This document shows positions 34,001 to 42,612 of a stretch of 64,000 bases of DNA, piece by piece. The stretch is from Photobacterium arenosum (lineage in GTDB: Bacteria > Pseudomonadota > Gammaproteobacteria > Enterobacterales > Vibrionaceae): positions 1 through 64,000 of the forward strand of contig NZ_JACYTP010000012.1 of the NCBI RefSeq assembly GCF_014841115.1, written 5' to 3'. The notes beneath the pieces are model-generated. The model saw only the letters and a list, made by a program, of their open reading frames with translations, was not told where the DNA came from and did no database searches. Both the position numbers and the translations under genes were made by a program. Position 1 is the first letter of the stretch, and every line of letters starts with the position of its first letter.

Positions 34001-34775
34001 ACAGGCCGCCGCCCAGACCCGGTTGTCCGAGCGGGAGCAGTCGCTGAAAGATCATCAGCCCAGTGTGGATGCCGCCAAAGCCTGGCTGACCGCGCAGGGT
34101 ATGGCGCCGGAGGCTGAACGCCAGAGTGAGCATCAGGCTCAGTGGCAAGCGGACAAGCAGGCACTGGAAGAGCAGCATTTTACCCAGCGACAGCGTGTGG
34201 TGCAGGCGGAGCAGGCCGAACAACTGGCCGGTACTCTGACTCAGCAGTTGCAACAGCAGCAAGCGAGTACTGAACTCTGGCTGGAAATGAGTGAGCTGAT
34301 AGGTTCTGCCAATGGGAATAAATTCAGAACGCTGGCGCAGGGACTGACATTACAGCAACTGGTACTTCTGGCCAATGAGCATTTGCAGGATCTGGCGCCG
34401 CGCTATGCCCTTCAGCCTGTGCCGGGCAGCCCGCTGGCGTTGCAGGTTGTCGACCATGATATGGGCGATGAAGTGCGCAGTGTTGAGTCATTATCCGGCG
34501 GGGAGAGCTTTCTGGTATCGCTGGCACTGGCGCTGGCGCTGGCTTCACTGGCGGCTGATACCCGCCAGCTGGGTTCGCTGTTTATCGATGAAGGGTTCGG
34601 CACCCTGGATCCTGACAGCCTGGAAATGGCACTGGCCTGTCTGGACGCCTTACAGGCCGATGGCCGCCAGATTGGGGTGATCTCCCATGTCGGCACACTG
34701 GTGGAACGCATTGGTGTCCAGGTGGCGGTCGAAGCCATGGGCGGTGGCCGCAGTCGGGTACGGATCCTGGGCTAA
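31011..34775 (+). CDS. sbcC: Exonuclease subunit SbcC
   Basis: SbcC is the Rad50-like SMC ATPase of SbcCD. Walker A is GKTGAGKSS near residue 40; two very long Gln/Leu-rich coiled-coil arms flank the zinc hook CPLC at 614-617; the signature LSGGESFLVSLALALAL and Walker B LFIDEGFGTLD lie near the C-terminus. At 1254 residues it is about 200 longer than the E. coli protein, with the extra length in the coiled coil, which is rich in Gln. Confidence 0.96.
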   Translation: MKILALRGENLASLQTQFEIDFANGRLGEAGLFAITGKTGAGKSSLLDAICLALYDRIPRLQSNKKNDAEIGRGDDENRIRANDVRSILSRGKAEAFSEVDFQANDGSRWRAHWQVRRARGNAEGRVQPSEQWLENLESGQRFAGKKQEVQLEIERLIGLTFEQFRRAVMLPQGEFAAFLKAASDERASLLERMTGGEIYGRLSVAAYERAREEKLKLQQLQEKLGDIALLSDDEKLVLNAQITALKTQLAELDARLAALSQHQQTLSTEKTLQERVAQSQQALTEAIAHSTQATPRTEYLAKLDTAQPARADFTLLTQSVQQIGRLQASLNDAQQALAQDQQQRLDADQAVVQARQSLEQAQQDWLLLEPRLKQAQMLDQQRQGLEQQHQLLVQDAQALQQQLEQEDREYRHQQSAQQQLQAQGQQLSKQLEDNRTLAAVAEQFQPVLDNLKQYLTAHRSLSRLRKDMQQGLQEQQAYRLNDSKLKQESEHLLTQRQQLEKQRTELNVDEVSAAQEQSQQAYRRHQQRLDDLRQAMAATQEWCGLLDQQGRLMQERQDLESARLQTEQKLQALVPELSLLSARAEESEYQFQQSQAVLQLSDYRSLLKQDEPCPLCGGLDHPYAASHPAVDSVLEQHNQRRQALAKQLQALEGERHHLAQLVPQYTQRLAVINDELASIAAVAAKMAVQAADCAKALHIEFTEQMPLASLREQLTAWQHEAGQLSPQLRQLQQQYESGQLHLRQARELEQQYQQVVQAENKLAHDIHQLAQAEAGRQARLTSLEEQCVEQQTLLGQRAETLNKQFGSEVWLEGLRQQGEEQYTLQLTRQAEDYLKCQQDLITTDKQLHALAPELAQRLTRIQNLQTQLAEAKNKQAALKSQLEQLWQERKALVGEQALTPIESQHKAVVEAARQSLSTSEQQQRQAGERHAATQSALNSTQQQLQEAQTAHSSVLQRWQSWHQKLGMSEQELMTLLSKDEAWLAEEKAALRVIEQAQAAAQTRLSEREQSLKDHQPSVDAAKAWLTAQGMAPEAERQSEHQAQWQADKQALEEQHFTQRQRVVQAEQAEQLAGTLTQQLQQQQASTELWLEMSELIGSANGNKFRTLAQGLTLQQLVLLANEHLQDLAPRYALQPVPGSPLALQVVDHDMGDEVRSVESLSGGESFLVSLALALALASLAADTRQLGSLFIDEGFGTLDPDSLEMALACLDALQADGRQIGVISHVGTLVERIGVQVAVEAMGGGRSRVRILG

Positions 34776-34836
34776 GCGGGATAAATCGCGGATATCATGA
34801 CAGTTTGATAGCAATCGGGTGAAGCTTTTCGCCTCT

Positions 34837-34858
34837 TGGTCACAAAAGTGTCATACTT
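34837..34858 (+). promoter_or_regulatory. PHO box upstream of phoB
   Basis: TGGTCAC and TGTCATA lie 11 bases apart as direct half-sites with A-rich spacers, the pattern bound by phosphorylated PhoB. It is about 50 bases before the phoB start and fits known autoregulation. Confidence 0.6.
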
Positions 34859-34908
34859 TATTCGGATAATGGCGCCAGACAGAGAGCTATGACTTAGGTA
34901 TCGAGATT

Positions 34909-35598
34909 ATGGTTAGACGGATTCTAGTGGTTGAGGATGAAGCACCGATCCGCGAAATGCTGTGCTTTGTGCTGGAACAAAAAGGTTATCAGACAATTGA
35001 AGCAGAAGACTATGATTCTGCGCTGGAGAAGATCTGTGAACCTTTTCCTGAGCTGATTCTGCTCGACTGGATGTTGCCGGGCGGGTCAGGGATCAATCTG
35101 ATTAAACACCTCAAGCGCGATGAGGTCACCCGCAGCATTCCCGTTGTGATGCTGACAGCGCGTGGTGAGGAAGAAGATAAAGTACGTGGGCTGGAAGTGG
35201 GCGCGGATGACTACATCACCAAACCTTTCTCTCCCAAAGAGCTGATGGCTCGTCTGAAAGCCGTGATGCGCCGTGTGTCACCGACGTCACTGGATGATGT
35301 GATAGACGTGCAGGGACTGAAACTGGACCCTGTCTCACACCGTGTGACTTCCAATGATGACCCGCTGGATATGGGGCCGACAGAGTTCAAGATGCTGCAT
35401 TTCTTTATGACGCATCAGGAGCGGGTATACAGCCGCGAACAACTGCTGAACAATGTCTGGGGCACCAATGTCTATGTTGAAGACAGAACGGTTGATGTGC
35501 ATATCCGTCGCTTGCGCAAGGCACTGGAGTGCGGCGGACACGATAAAATGGTACAGACGGTGCGTGGTGCCGGATACCGTTTTTCAACAAGGGTGTAA
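34909..35598 (+). CDS. phoB: Phosphate response regulator PhoB
   Basis: PhoB is the OmpR-class regulator that activates phosphate-starvation genes by binding PHO boxes. The 229-residue protein has the receiver domain (1-120) with acidic pocket EDEAPI, phospho-acceptor Asp in [11 protein letters not shown] near 53-55, and the Lys of TKPFSPKEL; then the winged-helix DNA-binding domain with [14 protein letters not shown]. Its partner phoR begins 78 bases downstream. Confidence 0.97.
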   Translation: MVRRILVVEDEAPIREMLCFVLEQKGYQTIEAEDYDSALEKICEPFPELILLDWMLPGGSGINLIKHLKRDEVTRSIPVVMLTARGEEEDKVRGLEVGADDYITKPFSPKELMARLKAVMRRVSPTSLDDVIDVQGLKLDPVSHRVTSNDDPLDMGPTEFKMLHFFMTHQERVYSREQLLNNVWGTNVYVEDRTVDVHIRRLRKALECGGHDKMVQTVRGAGYRFSTRV

Positions 35599-35675
35599 TG
35601 ACCACACAAAAGGACGATGAGTCAGTAGCTGGTTGTACGGCCGGGTTAAGCCGCAGTTACTGGCGGGAGAGGTGA

Positions 35676-36980
35676 ATGGTAGAACGCTTGTCATGGAAAA
35701 AGCTGGTCCGGGAACTGGCTTTTTTTTATTTCCCCTGGGTTATCCTCGGGCTGATTGTTGGTTATATGCCCTGGTTTTTGCTGGCGGCCAGCTGGATTCT
35801 GCTGGGCTGGCACTGTCATCATCAACTTAAAATGTCCCGCTGGCTGTGGACGGATCGCAGCCTGACTCCGCCATCCGGTTCGGGCAGCTGGGAGCCGCTG
35901 TTTAACGGTATTTACCGCCTGCAGCAAAGAAACCGCCGCCGCCGCCGCGAACTGGCGACCTTAATCCGCCGCTTTCGCAATGGCGCTGAATCTCTGCCGG
36001 ATGCGGTGGTGGTTTTTCGCAGCGAGGGCAATATCGTCTGGTGCAACAAACTGGCGCAGAATCTGTTGGGCCTTCGCTGGCCGGACGATGCCGGCCAGCC
36101 GGTCAGTAACCTGCTGCGCAGCCCGGATTTTGTCCGCTATCTGGCCAAACAGGATTTTGAAGATCCGCTGGAAATCACCTCGCCGCTCAATTACGACCGC
36201 ACGCTGGAGTTACGTATCATGCGTTATACCGAAGGTGAATACCTGATGGTGGTGCGTGATATCTCGCAGCTCAAGCAACTGGAAGGGATGCGTCGCAACT
36301 TTTTTGCCAATGTTTCGCACGAACTGCGCACCCCTATGACAGTACTGCAGGGCTATCTGGAAATGTCCCGGGACCCGGATATGCTGGTTGGCCCGATGTG
36401 GGAAAAAGCCCACGGCGTGATGACAGAGCAGCTGACGCGGATGAATTCGCTGGTGGAGCAATTACTGACCCTGTCCAAAATCGAAGCGGCTCCTCATCTG
36501 GAGCTGGAAGACAGAGTCGATGTACCCGCCATGCTGGATGTGCTCGAAAAAGAGGCCATCTCGCTCAGTGGCGATAAAAATCAACTCTTTGAATTTAATG
36601 TCGATGAGTCACTTCAGGTATTTGGCGATGCCGATCAACTGCGTAGCGCCATTTCGAATCTGGTCTATAACGCAGTTAAGCACACGCCGCCTGAATGCAA
36701 AGTGACGGTACGCTGGTTCCTGTCGCCTAAAGGTCCGCGACTGGAGGTCACAGATACCGGCAGTGGCATTGAGCCGCAGCATATCCACCGGCTGACCGAA
36801 CGTTTCTACCGGGTTGATAAGGCACGCTCGCGTGAAACGGGCGGCAGCGGCCTGGGGCTGGCAATCGTGAAACATGCCCTGAGTCACCATGATGCGTTTC
36901 TCGAAATTGAAAGTGTGGTTGACGAGGGAAGTACTTTCTCGTTTACGCTGCCGCAGCGCCTGATTGCGAAGGCAGCCTGA
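35676..36980 (+). CDS. phoR: Phosphate sensor histidine kinase PhoR
   Basis: PhoR phosphorylates PhoB when phosphate is scarce and removes the phosphate when it is plentiful, through contact with PhoU and the Pst transporter. The 434-residue protein has two N-terminal membrane segments with almost no periplasmic loop (about 16-55), a PAS domain (about 100-190), the HisKA region with [14 protein letters not shown] (acceptor His near 216) and the ATPase domain with the N box [11 protein letters not shown] and G boxes DTGSGIEP and [12 protein letters not shown]. Good ribosome site (GGGAGAGG). Confidence 0.97.
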   Translation: MVERLSWKKLVRELAFFYFPWVILGLIVGYMPWFLLAASWILLGWHCHHQLKMSRWLWTDRSLTPPSGSGSWEPLFNGIYRLQQRNRRRRRELATLIRRFRNGAESLPDAVVVFRSEGNIVWCNKLAQNLLGLRWPDDAGQPVSNLLRSPDFVRYLAKQDFEDPLEITSPLNYDRTLELRIMRYTEGEYLMVVRDISQLKQLEGMRRNFFANVSHELRTPMTVLQGYLEMSRDPDMLVGPMWEKAHGVMTEQLTRMNSLVEQLLTLSKIEAAPHLELEDRVDVPAMLDVLEKEAISLSGDKNQLFEFNVDESLQVFGDADQLRSAISNLVYNAVKHTPPECKVTVRWFLSPKGPRLEVTDTGSGIEPQHIHRLTERFYRVDKARSRETGGSGLGLAIVKHALSHHDAFLEIESVVDEGSTFSFTLPQRLIAKAA

Positions 36981-37001
36981 TTCAGGTTGGGATGATATAC
37001 A

Positions 37002-37020
37002 GCCGGCCCTGGGGGCCGGC
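37002..37020 (+). other. Intercistronic hairpin between phoR and the pstS-like gene
   Basis: GCCGGCCC and GGGCCGGC form a perfect eight-base-pair GC-only stem with a three-base loop. No T-run follows, so it is likely an mRNA-stability or attenuation element. Confidence 0.65.
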
Positions 37021-37038
37021 AGAGGAGAAGAGCGGTAA

Positions 37039-38031
37039 ATGAAACACAAAGGCTGGGTGGCGACATTGAAGTGGGGCTGGCTGGGCGCGATGAGCCTGTT
37101 GAGTGGTGGCCATGCTCTTGCACAAGATGCGCCGGCGCCTGCTCCTTATCAGAACGTCGAAGGCGTAGCCGGTGTGCTGACGTCTGTCGGCTCCGATACC
37201 TTTGCCAACCTGGTGACTTACTGGTCGGAAGCGTTTATGCAGCGCTATCCTAATGTGAACGTTCAGGTGCAGGCGGCGGGCTCATCCACCGCGCCGACCG
37301 CACTGATCGAAGCCACAGCCCAGCTTGGCCCGATGAGCCGCCCGATGAAGAGCCGGGAAATGACTGCTTTTGAACAGAATTACGGGTATAAGCCTACGGC
37401 GGTTCGGGTTGCGATTGATGCACTTGCCGTCTTTGTGCATGAAGATAATCCCTTGCAGGGGCTGCGATACCGGGAACTGGATGCGGTGTTCTCCCGTACT
37501 TTGCGTTGCGGTGCCAATTCGCCAATCACACATTGGGGGCAGCTGGGGTTAACCGGCCGCTGGGCGCAGCGTGATATCCAGCGCTTTGGCCGTAACTCCG
37601 TCTCAGGCACTTATGGTTATTTCAAGCAAAAAGCCTTGTGCAACGGCGATTTCCGCAATGATGTCAACGAGCAACCGGGTTCGGCTTCTGTGGTGCAGTC
37701 GGTATCGACCTCGCTCAATGCCATAGGGTATTCGGGCATTGGCTATCGGACCTCAGGGATCCGGGCATTACCTATCGCTCAGGGGGATGGTCCTTTTATT
37801 GCGGCCACCAAAGCCAATGCGGCCAACGGCAGCTACCCGCTAGCGCGTTATCTGCTGATTTACGTTAATAAAGCGCCCGGCAAACCCTTACCTAAACTGG
37901 ATGCGGAATTCCTGCGGTTCATTTTATCCAGTGACGGTCAGCAACTGGTGGATAAGGACGGCTACGTGCCTTTACCCGCGGCTGTGATCGCCAGAGAGCT
38001 GGCGGCGCTGGGGCTGGCAGATGCTGAGTAA
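37039..38031 (+). CDS. PstS-like phosphate-binding protein
   Basis: A 330-residue exported solute-binding protein of the PBP-like/PstS type. A signal peptide (about 1-30, cleavage after HALA) leads into [21 protein letters not shown] and [24 protein letters not shown], where the TSVGSDT and AGSST loops match the phosphate-binding sites of the family. It follows phoBR on the same strand and is distant from the pst permease genes, yet is the only binding protein in this window. The SMSRPM segment and a long distance from canonical PstS leave the ligand a little uncertain. Confidence 0.85.
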   Translation: MKHKGWVATLKWGWLGAMSLLSGGHALAQDAPAPAPYQNVEGVAGVLTSVGSDTFANLVTYWSEAFMQRYPNVNVQVQAAGSSTAPTALIEATAQLGPMSRPMKSREMTAFEQNYGYKPTAVRVAIDALAVFVHEDNPLQGLRYRELDAVFSRTLRCGANSPITHWGQLGLTGRWAQRDIQRFGRNSVSGTYGYFKQKALCNGDFRNDVNEQPGSASVVQSVSTSLNAIGYSGIGYRTSGIRALPIAQGDGPFIAATKANAANGSYPLARYLLIYVNKAPGKPLPKLDAEFLRFILSSDGQQLVDKDGYVPLPAAVIARELAALGLADAE

Positions 38032-38067
38032 GTCTCAGTATCTGTTAAAGGCTCAAACGATAATTCC

Positions 38068-38081
38068 CGCCAAAGCGGGGA
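38068..38081. other. Short hairpin between convergent pstS-like and ppx genes
   Basis: CCCGC and GCGGG pair around a four-base loop, flanked by AAT/ATT that adds weak pairs. With no good T-run, termination is possible but unproven. Confidence 0.45.
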
Positions 38082-38124
38082 TTGGGTAGGTTACTAAGAC
38101 TGCGATGGTTTTCGCTTGACCTGT

Positions 38125-39639
38125 CTATTCACATTCTTCTTCCGGCGAAATTGACAGCTCCCAACCGGTTTTTTGCCAGTAATCCCGCTCTTTCGCCAGA
38201 TCGGCCGCCAGTAAACGGTTATTACCCTGCCAGCCATCAGGCAGGGTGAGCTGCCATTTTTCTTTATCAGCGCTCAGGGTAAGTGCTGGCAGCGGCTCAT
38301 CAGAGCGCTGTCCATGCAGGGCGACGGCCAGTCGCAAGGCGCGGATCATCGGATAGATGTGTTTGCGGTTGTAAATGGTCAGCTCTGGCATTTCATCGAG
38401 CTTGAGTGGTTTGCGCTGAAAGCGCACTAAGGTCGCCAGTACTGTCTGTTGCTCAAGATTGAAGCCTGGCATAGTACTGTGGCGCAACAGATACGCGGAA
38501 TGGCGGTGAAAGCCGGGATAGCTGATACTCAGCCCGACCTCATGCAGTAATGCGCCCCAGCTGAGCAGCGATGCCAGCTCAGGCGTATGACTGGCGGACG
38601 GATCAGCAATCTGGCTGTACAAGTGCTCTGCTGTGTTTTTTACCCGGTTGGCCTGATCGATATCCACGTTATACTGCGCTGCCATCGCAGTGGCCGTCCG
38701 GCTTCTGATATCACTTTGACGGAACCTGTCTTCCATTTCATACAGCAGCCCTTCACGCAGCGCGCCATCGGAAAAAATCATAGTGTCGATTTTCAGTGCG
38801 CTGAATACCGCGCTTAAGATGGCGACACCTGCCGCAAAAACCGGTTTTCGATCTTCGGTCAGTCCGGGCAGGTTTAACTCAGAACTCTGTTTGCAGGCGG
38901 AAACCTGTTTGACCACCTCGTCCAGCCGCTCTCTGGTGATCACCCCGTCGGCATGTCCCTGGGCGATGACCACTTCCCGAATGGCTTTGATGGTACCCGA
39001 GGAACCAATGGCCGTATCCCAGCCCATTTTGCGATACTTGCTGGCGATGCTTTCCATTTTCTGTAGCGCTGCCATCTGGGCTTTGGTGATGGCTTTGGCG
39101 GAAATTTTGCCGTTGGGGAAAAAGTGCTGGTTATAACTCACACAGCCCATGTGTTTGCTGTACTGAAGCTGGGGATCAAAGCCTTCGCCGATAATCAGTT
39201 CGGTACTGCCGCCGCCAATATCGACCACCAGTTTGCGGCCCGGTTCGTGCTGTGTATGGGCGACCCCCAGATAAATCAGACGCGCTTCCTCTGTGCCGGG
39301 AATGATTTCAATGGGATAGGGAAGTACGCGTTCAGCCCGTTTTAGGAAAACATGGGCATTCCTTGCTTGCCTGAGGGTATAGGTCGCCGCGATGCGGACG
39401 TTTTCCGGCGCAAAACCCTGCAAGCGTTCGGCAAACATTGTCAGACAACTCAGGCCGCGCTGAATGGCAGCCTGATCCAGATCCATATTGTCGTTGAGTC
39501 CTTCAGCCAGATGCACACGCTGTTTATGCCGGCTGACAATCTGCAGGCTATGGCCCACTACCCGGGCGACCACCATATGGAAGCTGTTTGAGCCCATATC
39601 TATTGCTGCTATTTCGCGGGGACGCTCAATTTCTATCAT
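38125..39639 (-). CDS. ppx: Exopolyphosphatase
   Basis: Ppx removes terminal phosphates from polyphosphate; related GppA proteins act on pppGpp. The 504-residue protein has the actin-like fold motifs [17 protein letters not shown] near 11-27, a catalytic Glu in [12 protein letters not shown], the phosphate loop [16 protein letters not shown] near 140, and a C-terminal HD-like helical region ([20 protein letters not shown]). It overlaps ppk1 by four bases and is translated from the same message. Length and context favour Ppx over GppA. Confidence 0.94.
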   Translation of the reverse strand: MIEIERPREIAAIDMGSNSFHMVVARVVGHSLQIVSRHKQRVHLAEGLNDNMDLDQAAIQRGLSCLTMFAERLQGFAPENVRIAATYTLRQARNAHVFLKRAERVLPYPIEIIPGTEEARLIYLGVAHTQHEPGRKLVVDIGGGSTELIIGEGFDPQLQYSKHMGCVSYNQHFFPNGKISAKAITKAQMAALQKMESIASKYRKMGWDTAIGSSGTIKAIREVVIAQGHADGVITRERLDEVVKQVSACKQSSELNLPGLTEDRKPVFAAGVAILSAVFSALKIDTMIFSDGALREGLLYEMEDRFRQSDIRSRTATAMAAQYNVDIDQANRVKNTAEHLYSQIADPSASHTPELASLLSWGALLHEVGLSISYPGFHRHSAYLLRHSTMPGFNLEQQTVLATLVRFQRKPLKLDEMPELTIYNRKHIYPMIRALRLAVALHGQRSDEPLPALTLSADKEKWQLTLPDGWQGNNRLLAADLAKERDYWQKTGWELSISPEEECE

Positions 39640-41759
39640 GCTGCGTTTTCATTATTCTCTTCGGAGGCCATCGTTTCAGCTATCTGGCTGGCTTGTTTTT
39701 GCATCTTTTTTTCAGACTGTTTCAGGTAGTCGTAGATGGCAATCTGCGATCTGATTTTCCGCTTGTTACCGCGCGGTACGTAATTGTTGCTCATCGACTT
39801 ATCCAGAATTCTTGCTTTGACTGTGTCTGAGAACTGGATGTTAAGTATGTCGATGATTTTCTGCTTCAGCTCAGGTTGCCTTATCGGGCAGCCAACTTCA
39901 ATACGGTTGTCGATATTGCGTGTCATCCAGTCTGCGGACGAGATGAACACTTCGGGCTCGCCATTATTTTCGAACACCATGACTCTGGGGTGTTCCAGGA
40001 ACCTGTCAACGATACTGATGATCCGTATGTTGTCGCTGATACCGGTAATACCCGGCACCAGAGAACACATGCCACGAATGATCATATCAATGCGAACACC
40101 AGCGCTGCTGGCCTGATAGAGGCGGTTAATCAGTCCCTTATCAACCAGATTGTTTACCTTGAGTGTAATGGCTGCCGGCAGTTTTTGCTTGGCGTTGGCA
40201 ATTTCTCTGTCGATGAGTTCATACAGACGGCTGCGCGAGTTGCGCGGCGAGACTATCAGCTGATTGAACTTTACCGGCCGGTACGGGTTCTGAATAAAGC
40301 TAAATACCTGACGCACTTCGTTGGTCAGCTCAGGATCGGCGGTGAACAGCGAGAAATCGGTATAAATCCGTGCTGTTTTCTCATGGAAGTTGCCTGTGCC
40401 TATGTGTGCGTAGCGGACGATGGCATCGTCTTCCTGGCGTGTGATCAGGCACAGTTTAGAGTGAATTTTCAGTCCAGGTACGCTGAACACGACACGCACA
40501 CCCGATTCGGTCAGGCGTCTGGCCCATTCGATATTGGCTTCTTCGTCAAAACGCGCCTGCAGTTCAACCACCACAGTGACCTGTTTGCCGTTATTGGCGG
40601 CATCTATCATAGAATCTATGATGCGCGAGTTTTTGGCGACCCGGTAAATATTGATATGGATGCTGCGGACTTTAGGATCGAACGCGGCCTGACGGACAAA
40701 TTCCGTCATGTGGTTGAATTTGTGGTACGGGTAGTACAGCAGGATATCTTGCGCCTTGATGGCTTCAAACGCATTTCTGGCGCTGACAAAATGGTAACTG
40801 TCCAGAGCCGGTAAGGGTTTGTTTTCCAGGTAGCTTCGGCCAATGTTCGGAAAACTGATGAAATCTTTGAAGTTGTGATAGCGGCCGCCGGGAATAATGC
40901 TGTCGTAGCTGGACACTTTCAGCAAGCCGCACAGTTTTTCTATCAGTTCCCCCGGCATATCGCGCTGATAGACAAAACGTACCGGCATAGCCGTCAGGCG
41001 TTGATTCAGCCCTTCTGACATCAGTTCCAAGATACCGTGGTCAACTTCCTGGCTGAGATCGTACTCGGCATCCCGGGTCATCTTCATCGAATAGGCCGCC
41101 AGACTGTCGTAATCGAAAAAAGCCTTGAAAATATCATCCAGGCACAGCCGGATAATATTATCTAACAGAATCAGTGTTTTTCTGTTTTTACCTTTGGACT
41201 CAGGAACTTTAATAAAGCGCGGTAGCTGGTCGGTCGGAATTTCCAGCAAGGCATACTGGCTGTTGTCCCCCTGCTTCATGTCGATCGCCAGATAGGTATA
41301 TTCATCCTTGAGAAACTGCAGCAGATCGATATCGTCAGTCAGTAAAATCGGTGTCACGTGAGGCAAAATGGTGTGGCGGAAATACCGTTTCAGCCACTCA
41401 ACCTGGTTGTCATCGACCTGTTGTTCGTTGATGAGGAAAATATGGCGGCGGGCCATTTCAAGCAGGATTTCGTTATACAGGGTATCGAAGTCCTGATTCA
41501 TTTTCAGAACCCGGCTCTGGATCTTGCTCAGCAGGTGCTTGGCATTGGTGTTGCCGCTCTGCTCCTGGGTGATCAGAATACGTCGTTTGACATCGGCAAA
41601 GCGGACTTTATAAAACTCATCGGTATTGCTGGAAAAAATACCCAGGAAACGGACTCGTTCAATCAGCGGTACTGATTTGTCCGCCGCTTCCTGGAGGACT
41701 CGTTCATTAAAAGACAGCCAGCTAAGTTCTTTGTCAATATACAGCGGTTCAGTACTCAT
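39636..41759 (-). CDS. ppk: Polyphosphate kinase 1
   Basis: PPK1 makes inorganic polyphosphate from ATP and can run in reverse. The 707-residue, membrane-associated enzyme has the N-terminal domain starting [20 protein letters not shown], the head domain, and two C-terminal phospholipase D-like domains; the active-site His is seen in [12 protein letters not shown] and the second conserved His in the C-terminal domain. Length is normal. It is followed by ppx with a four-base overlap, so synthesis and breakdown are co-expressed. Confidence 0.97.
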   Translation of the reverse strand: MSTEPLYIDKELSWLSFNERVLQEAADKSVPLIERVRFLGIFSSNTDEFYKVRFADVKRRILITQEQSGNTNAKHLLSKIQSRVLKMNQDFDTLYNEILLEMARRHIFLINEQQVDDNQVEWLKRYFRHTILPHVTPILLTDDIDLLQFLKDEYTYLAIDMKQGDNSQYALLEIPTDQLPRFIKVPESKGKNRKTLILLDNIIRLCLDDIFKAFFDYDSLAAYSMKMTRDAEYDLSQEVDHGILELMSEGLNQRLTAMPVRFVYQRDMPGELIEKLCGLLKVSSYDSIIPGGRYHNFKDFISFPNIGRSYLENKPLPALDSYHFVSARNAFEAIKAQDILLYYPYHKFNHMTEFVRQAAFDPKVRSIHINIYRVAKNSRIIDSMIDAANNGKQVTVVVELQARFDEEANIEWARRLTESGVRVVFSVPGLKIHSKLCLITRQEDDAIVRYAHIGTGNFHEKTARIYTDFSLFTADPELTNEVRQVFSFIQNPYRPVKFNQLIVSPRNSRSRLYELIDREIANAKQKLPAAITLKVNNLVDKGLINRLYQASSAGVRIDMIIRGMCSLVPGITGISDNIRIISIVDRFLEHPRVMVFENNGEPEVFISSADWMTRNIDNRIEVGCPIRQPELKQKIIDILNIQFSDTVKARILDKSMSNNYVPRGNKRKIRSQIAIYDYLKQSEKKMQKQASQIAETMASEENNENAA

Positions 41760-41830
41760 GGTTTTCCTAACATCAGAATCAACAGCAGAGAGAGCGGCCT
41801 GTCTTTCAGTTTTGAAAGGACAACAGCCCT

Positions 41831-42352
41831 TTAGTGCGCTTCACTACTTTCGGGTTCTTCGAAATCTATTGTCAGATCATCGGCCAGACTTTCCAGCTGC
41901 TGCTGTACGGTCGAGACAGCCACTTCTGCCGGGATTTCAAGTTCAAACCAGGCAGTGAAGATGGGGTAGCCCCAGTTGGGTGCACTGTGTGTGTCGGTTT
42001 TTAGCTTGTGAATATTGATCCCCAGCTCGCCAAGGCGAGTGGTGACTTCTTTGACGATGCCTGAGCGGTCGTTGCCTGTGACTGTGAGCTGCTGCAGTTG
42101 AGCGGGAGGCGCCGTGATCTTGGTATCCTCGGCGATATGAATGTTCAGACCATCAAGCTTGGACATAGCCTGCCGTAAGGGCTTGACGGACTCTTCCGGG
42201 ATATCGACCTGAAGAATACCGGCAAACTGACCTGCCAATTTGCTCATACTGCTGCCCAGCCAGTTGCCTTTATGCTGATAAACAGTATCTGATAATGCCC
42301 CCACTAATCCCGGGCGATCCTGACCAATGACTGTAATGACAAGGTGTTTCAT
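41831..42352 (-). CDS. Two-ACT-domain protein, GcvR-like regulator
   Basis: A 173-residue protein of two ACT domains, about 1-75 ([22 protein letters not shown]) and 88-165 ([26 protein letters not shown]). This is the layout of GcvR, the accessory repressor of the glycine cleavage operon that binds GcvA and glycine. The start at 42352 follows a strong AAGGAG; an upstream ATG would add 11 residues without a ribosome site. No glycine-cleavage gene is nearby, so GcvR function is uncertain; it could be a paralogue sensing another amino acid. Confidence 0.8.
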   Translation of the reverse strand: MKHLVITVIGQDRPGLVGALSDTVYQHKGNWLGSSMSKLAGQFAGILQVDIPEESVKPLRQAMSKLDGLNIHIAEDTKITAPPAQLQQLTVTGNDRSGIVKEVTTRLGELGINIHKLKTDTHSAPNWGYPIFTAWFELEIPAEVAVSTVQQQLESLADDLTIDFEEPESSEAH

Positions 42353-42548
42353 GTCGCGTCTCCTTCTGGTAGCGGTTAAATTCATTATCTGACCACGATC
42401 AGATTATGTCCAGACAGGATACCTACTGAGTCACCGGAATTCGGCTACCGTCATAAATCATTAAGAATACGGAAATTTTGTTGCAAATTGATGTCAGTCA
42501 TTCCATCAGTCTCTCACAATAAAAAGGGCAGCAATAAACCGCAAGTCG

Positions 42549-42570
42549 CTGTAATATTACTGTCATCTAA
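42549..42570 (+). promoter_or_regulatory. PHO box of the pst operon
   Basis: CTGTAATATTA is followed directly by CTGTCATCTAA, a near-ideal 11-base direct repeat as bound by PhoB. It lies 43 bases upstream of the pstC start. Confidence 0.82.
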
Positions 42571-42612
42571 CAGACATATACTTTGTCAGTTTGTAACTTA
42601 CATGGGGTGAGA

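Noticed and set aside
39876-40814. Plus-strand 312-codon frame opposite ppk
   Set aside because: It lies wholly within polyphosphate kinase on the other strand and shows no family features.
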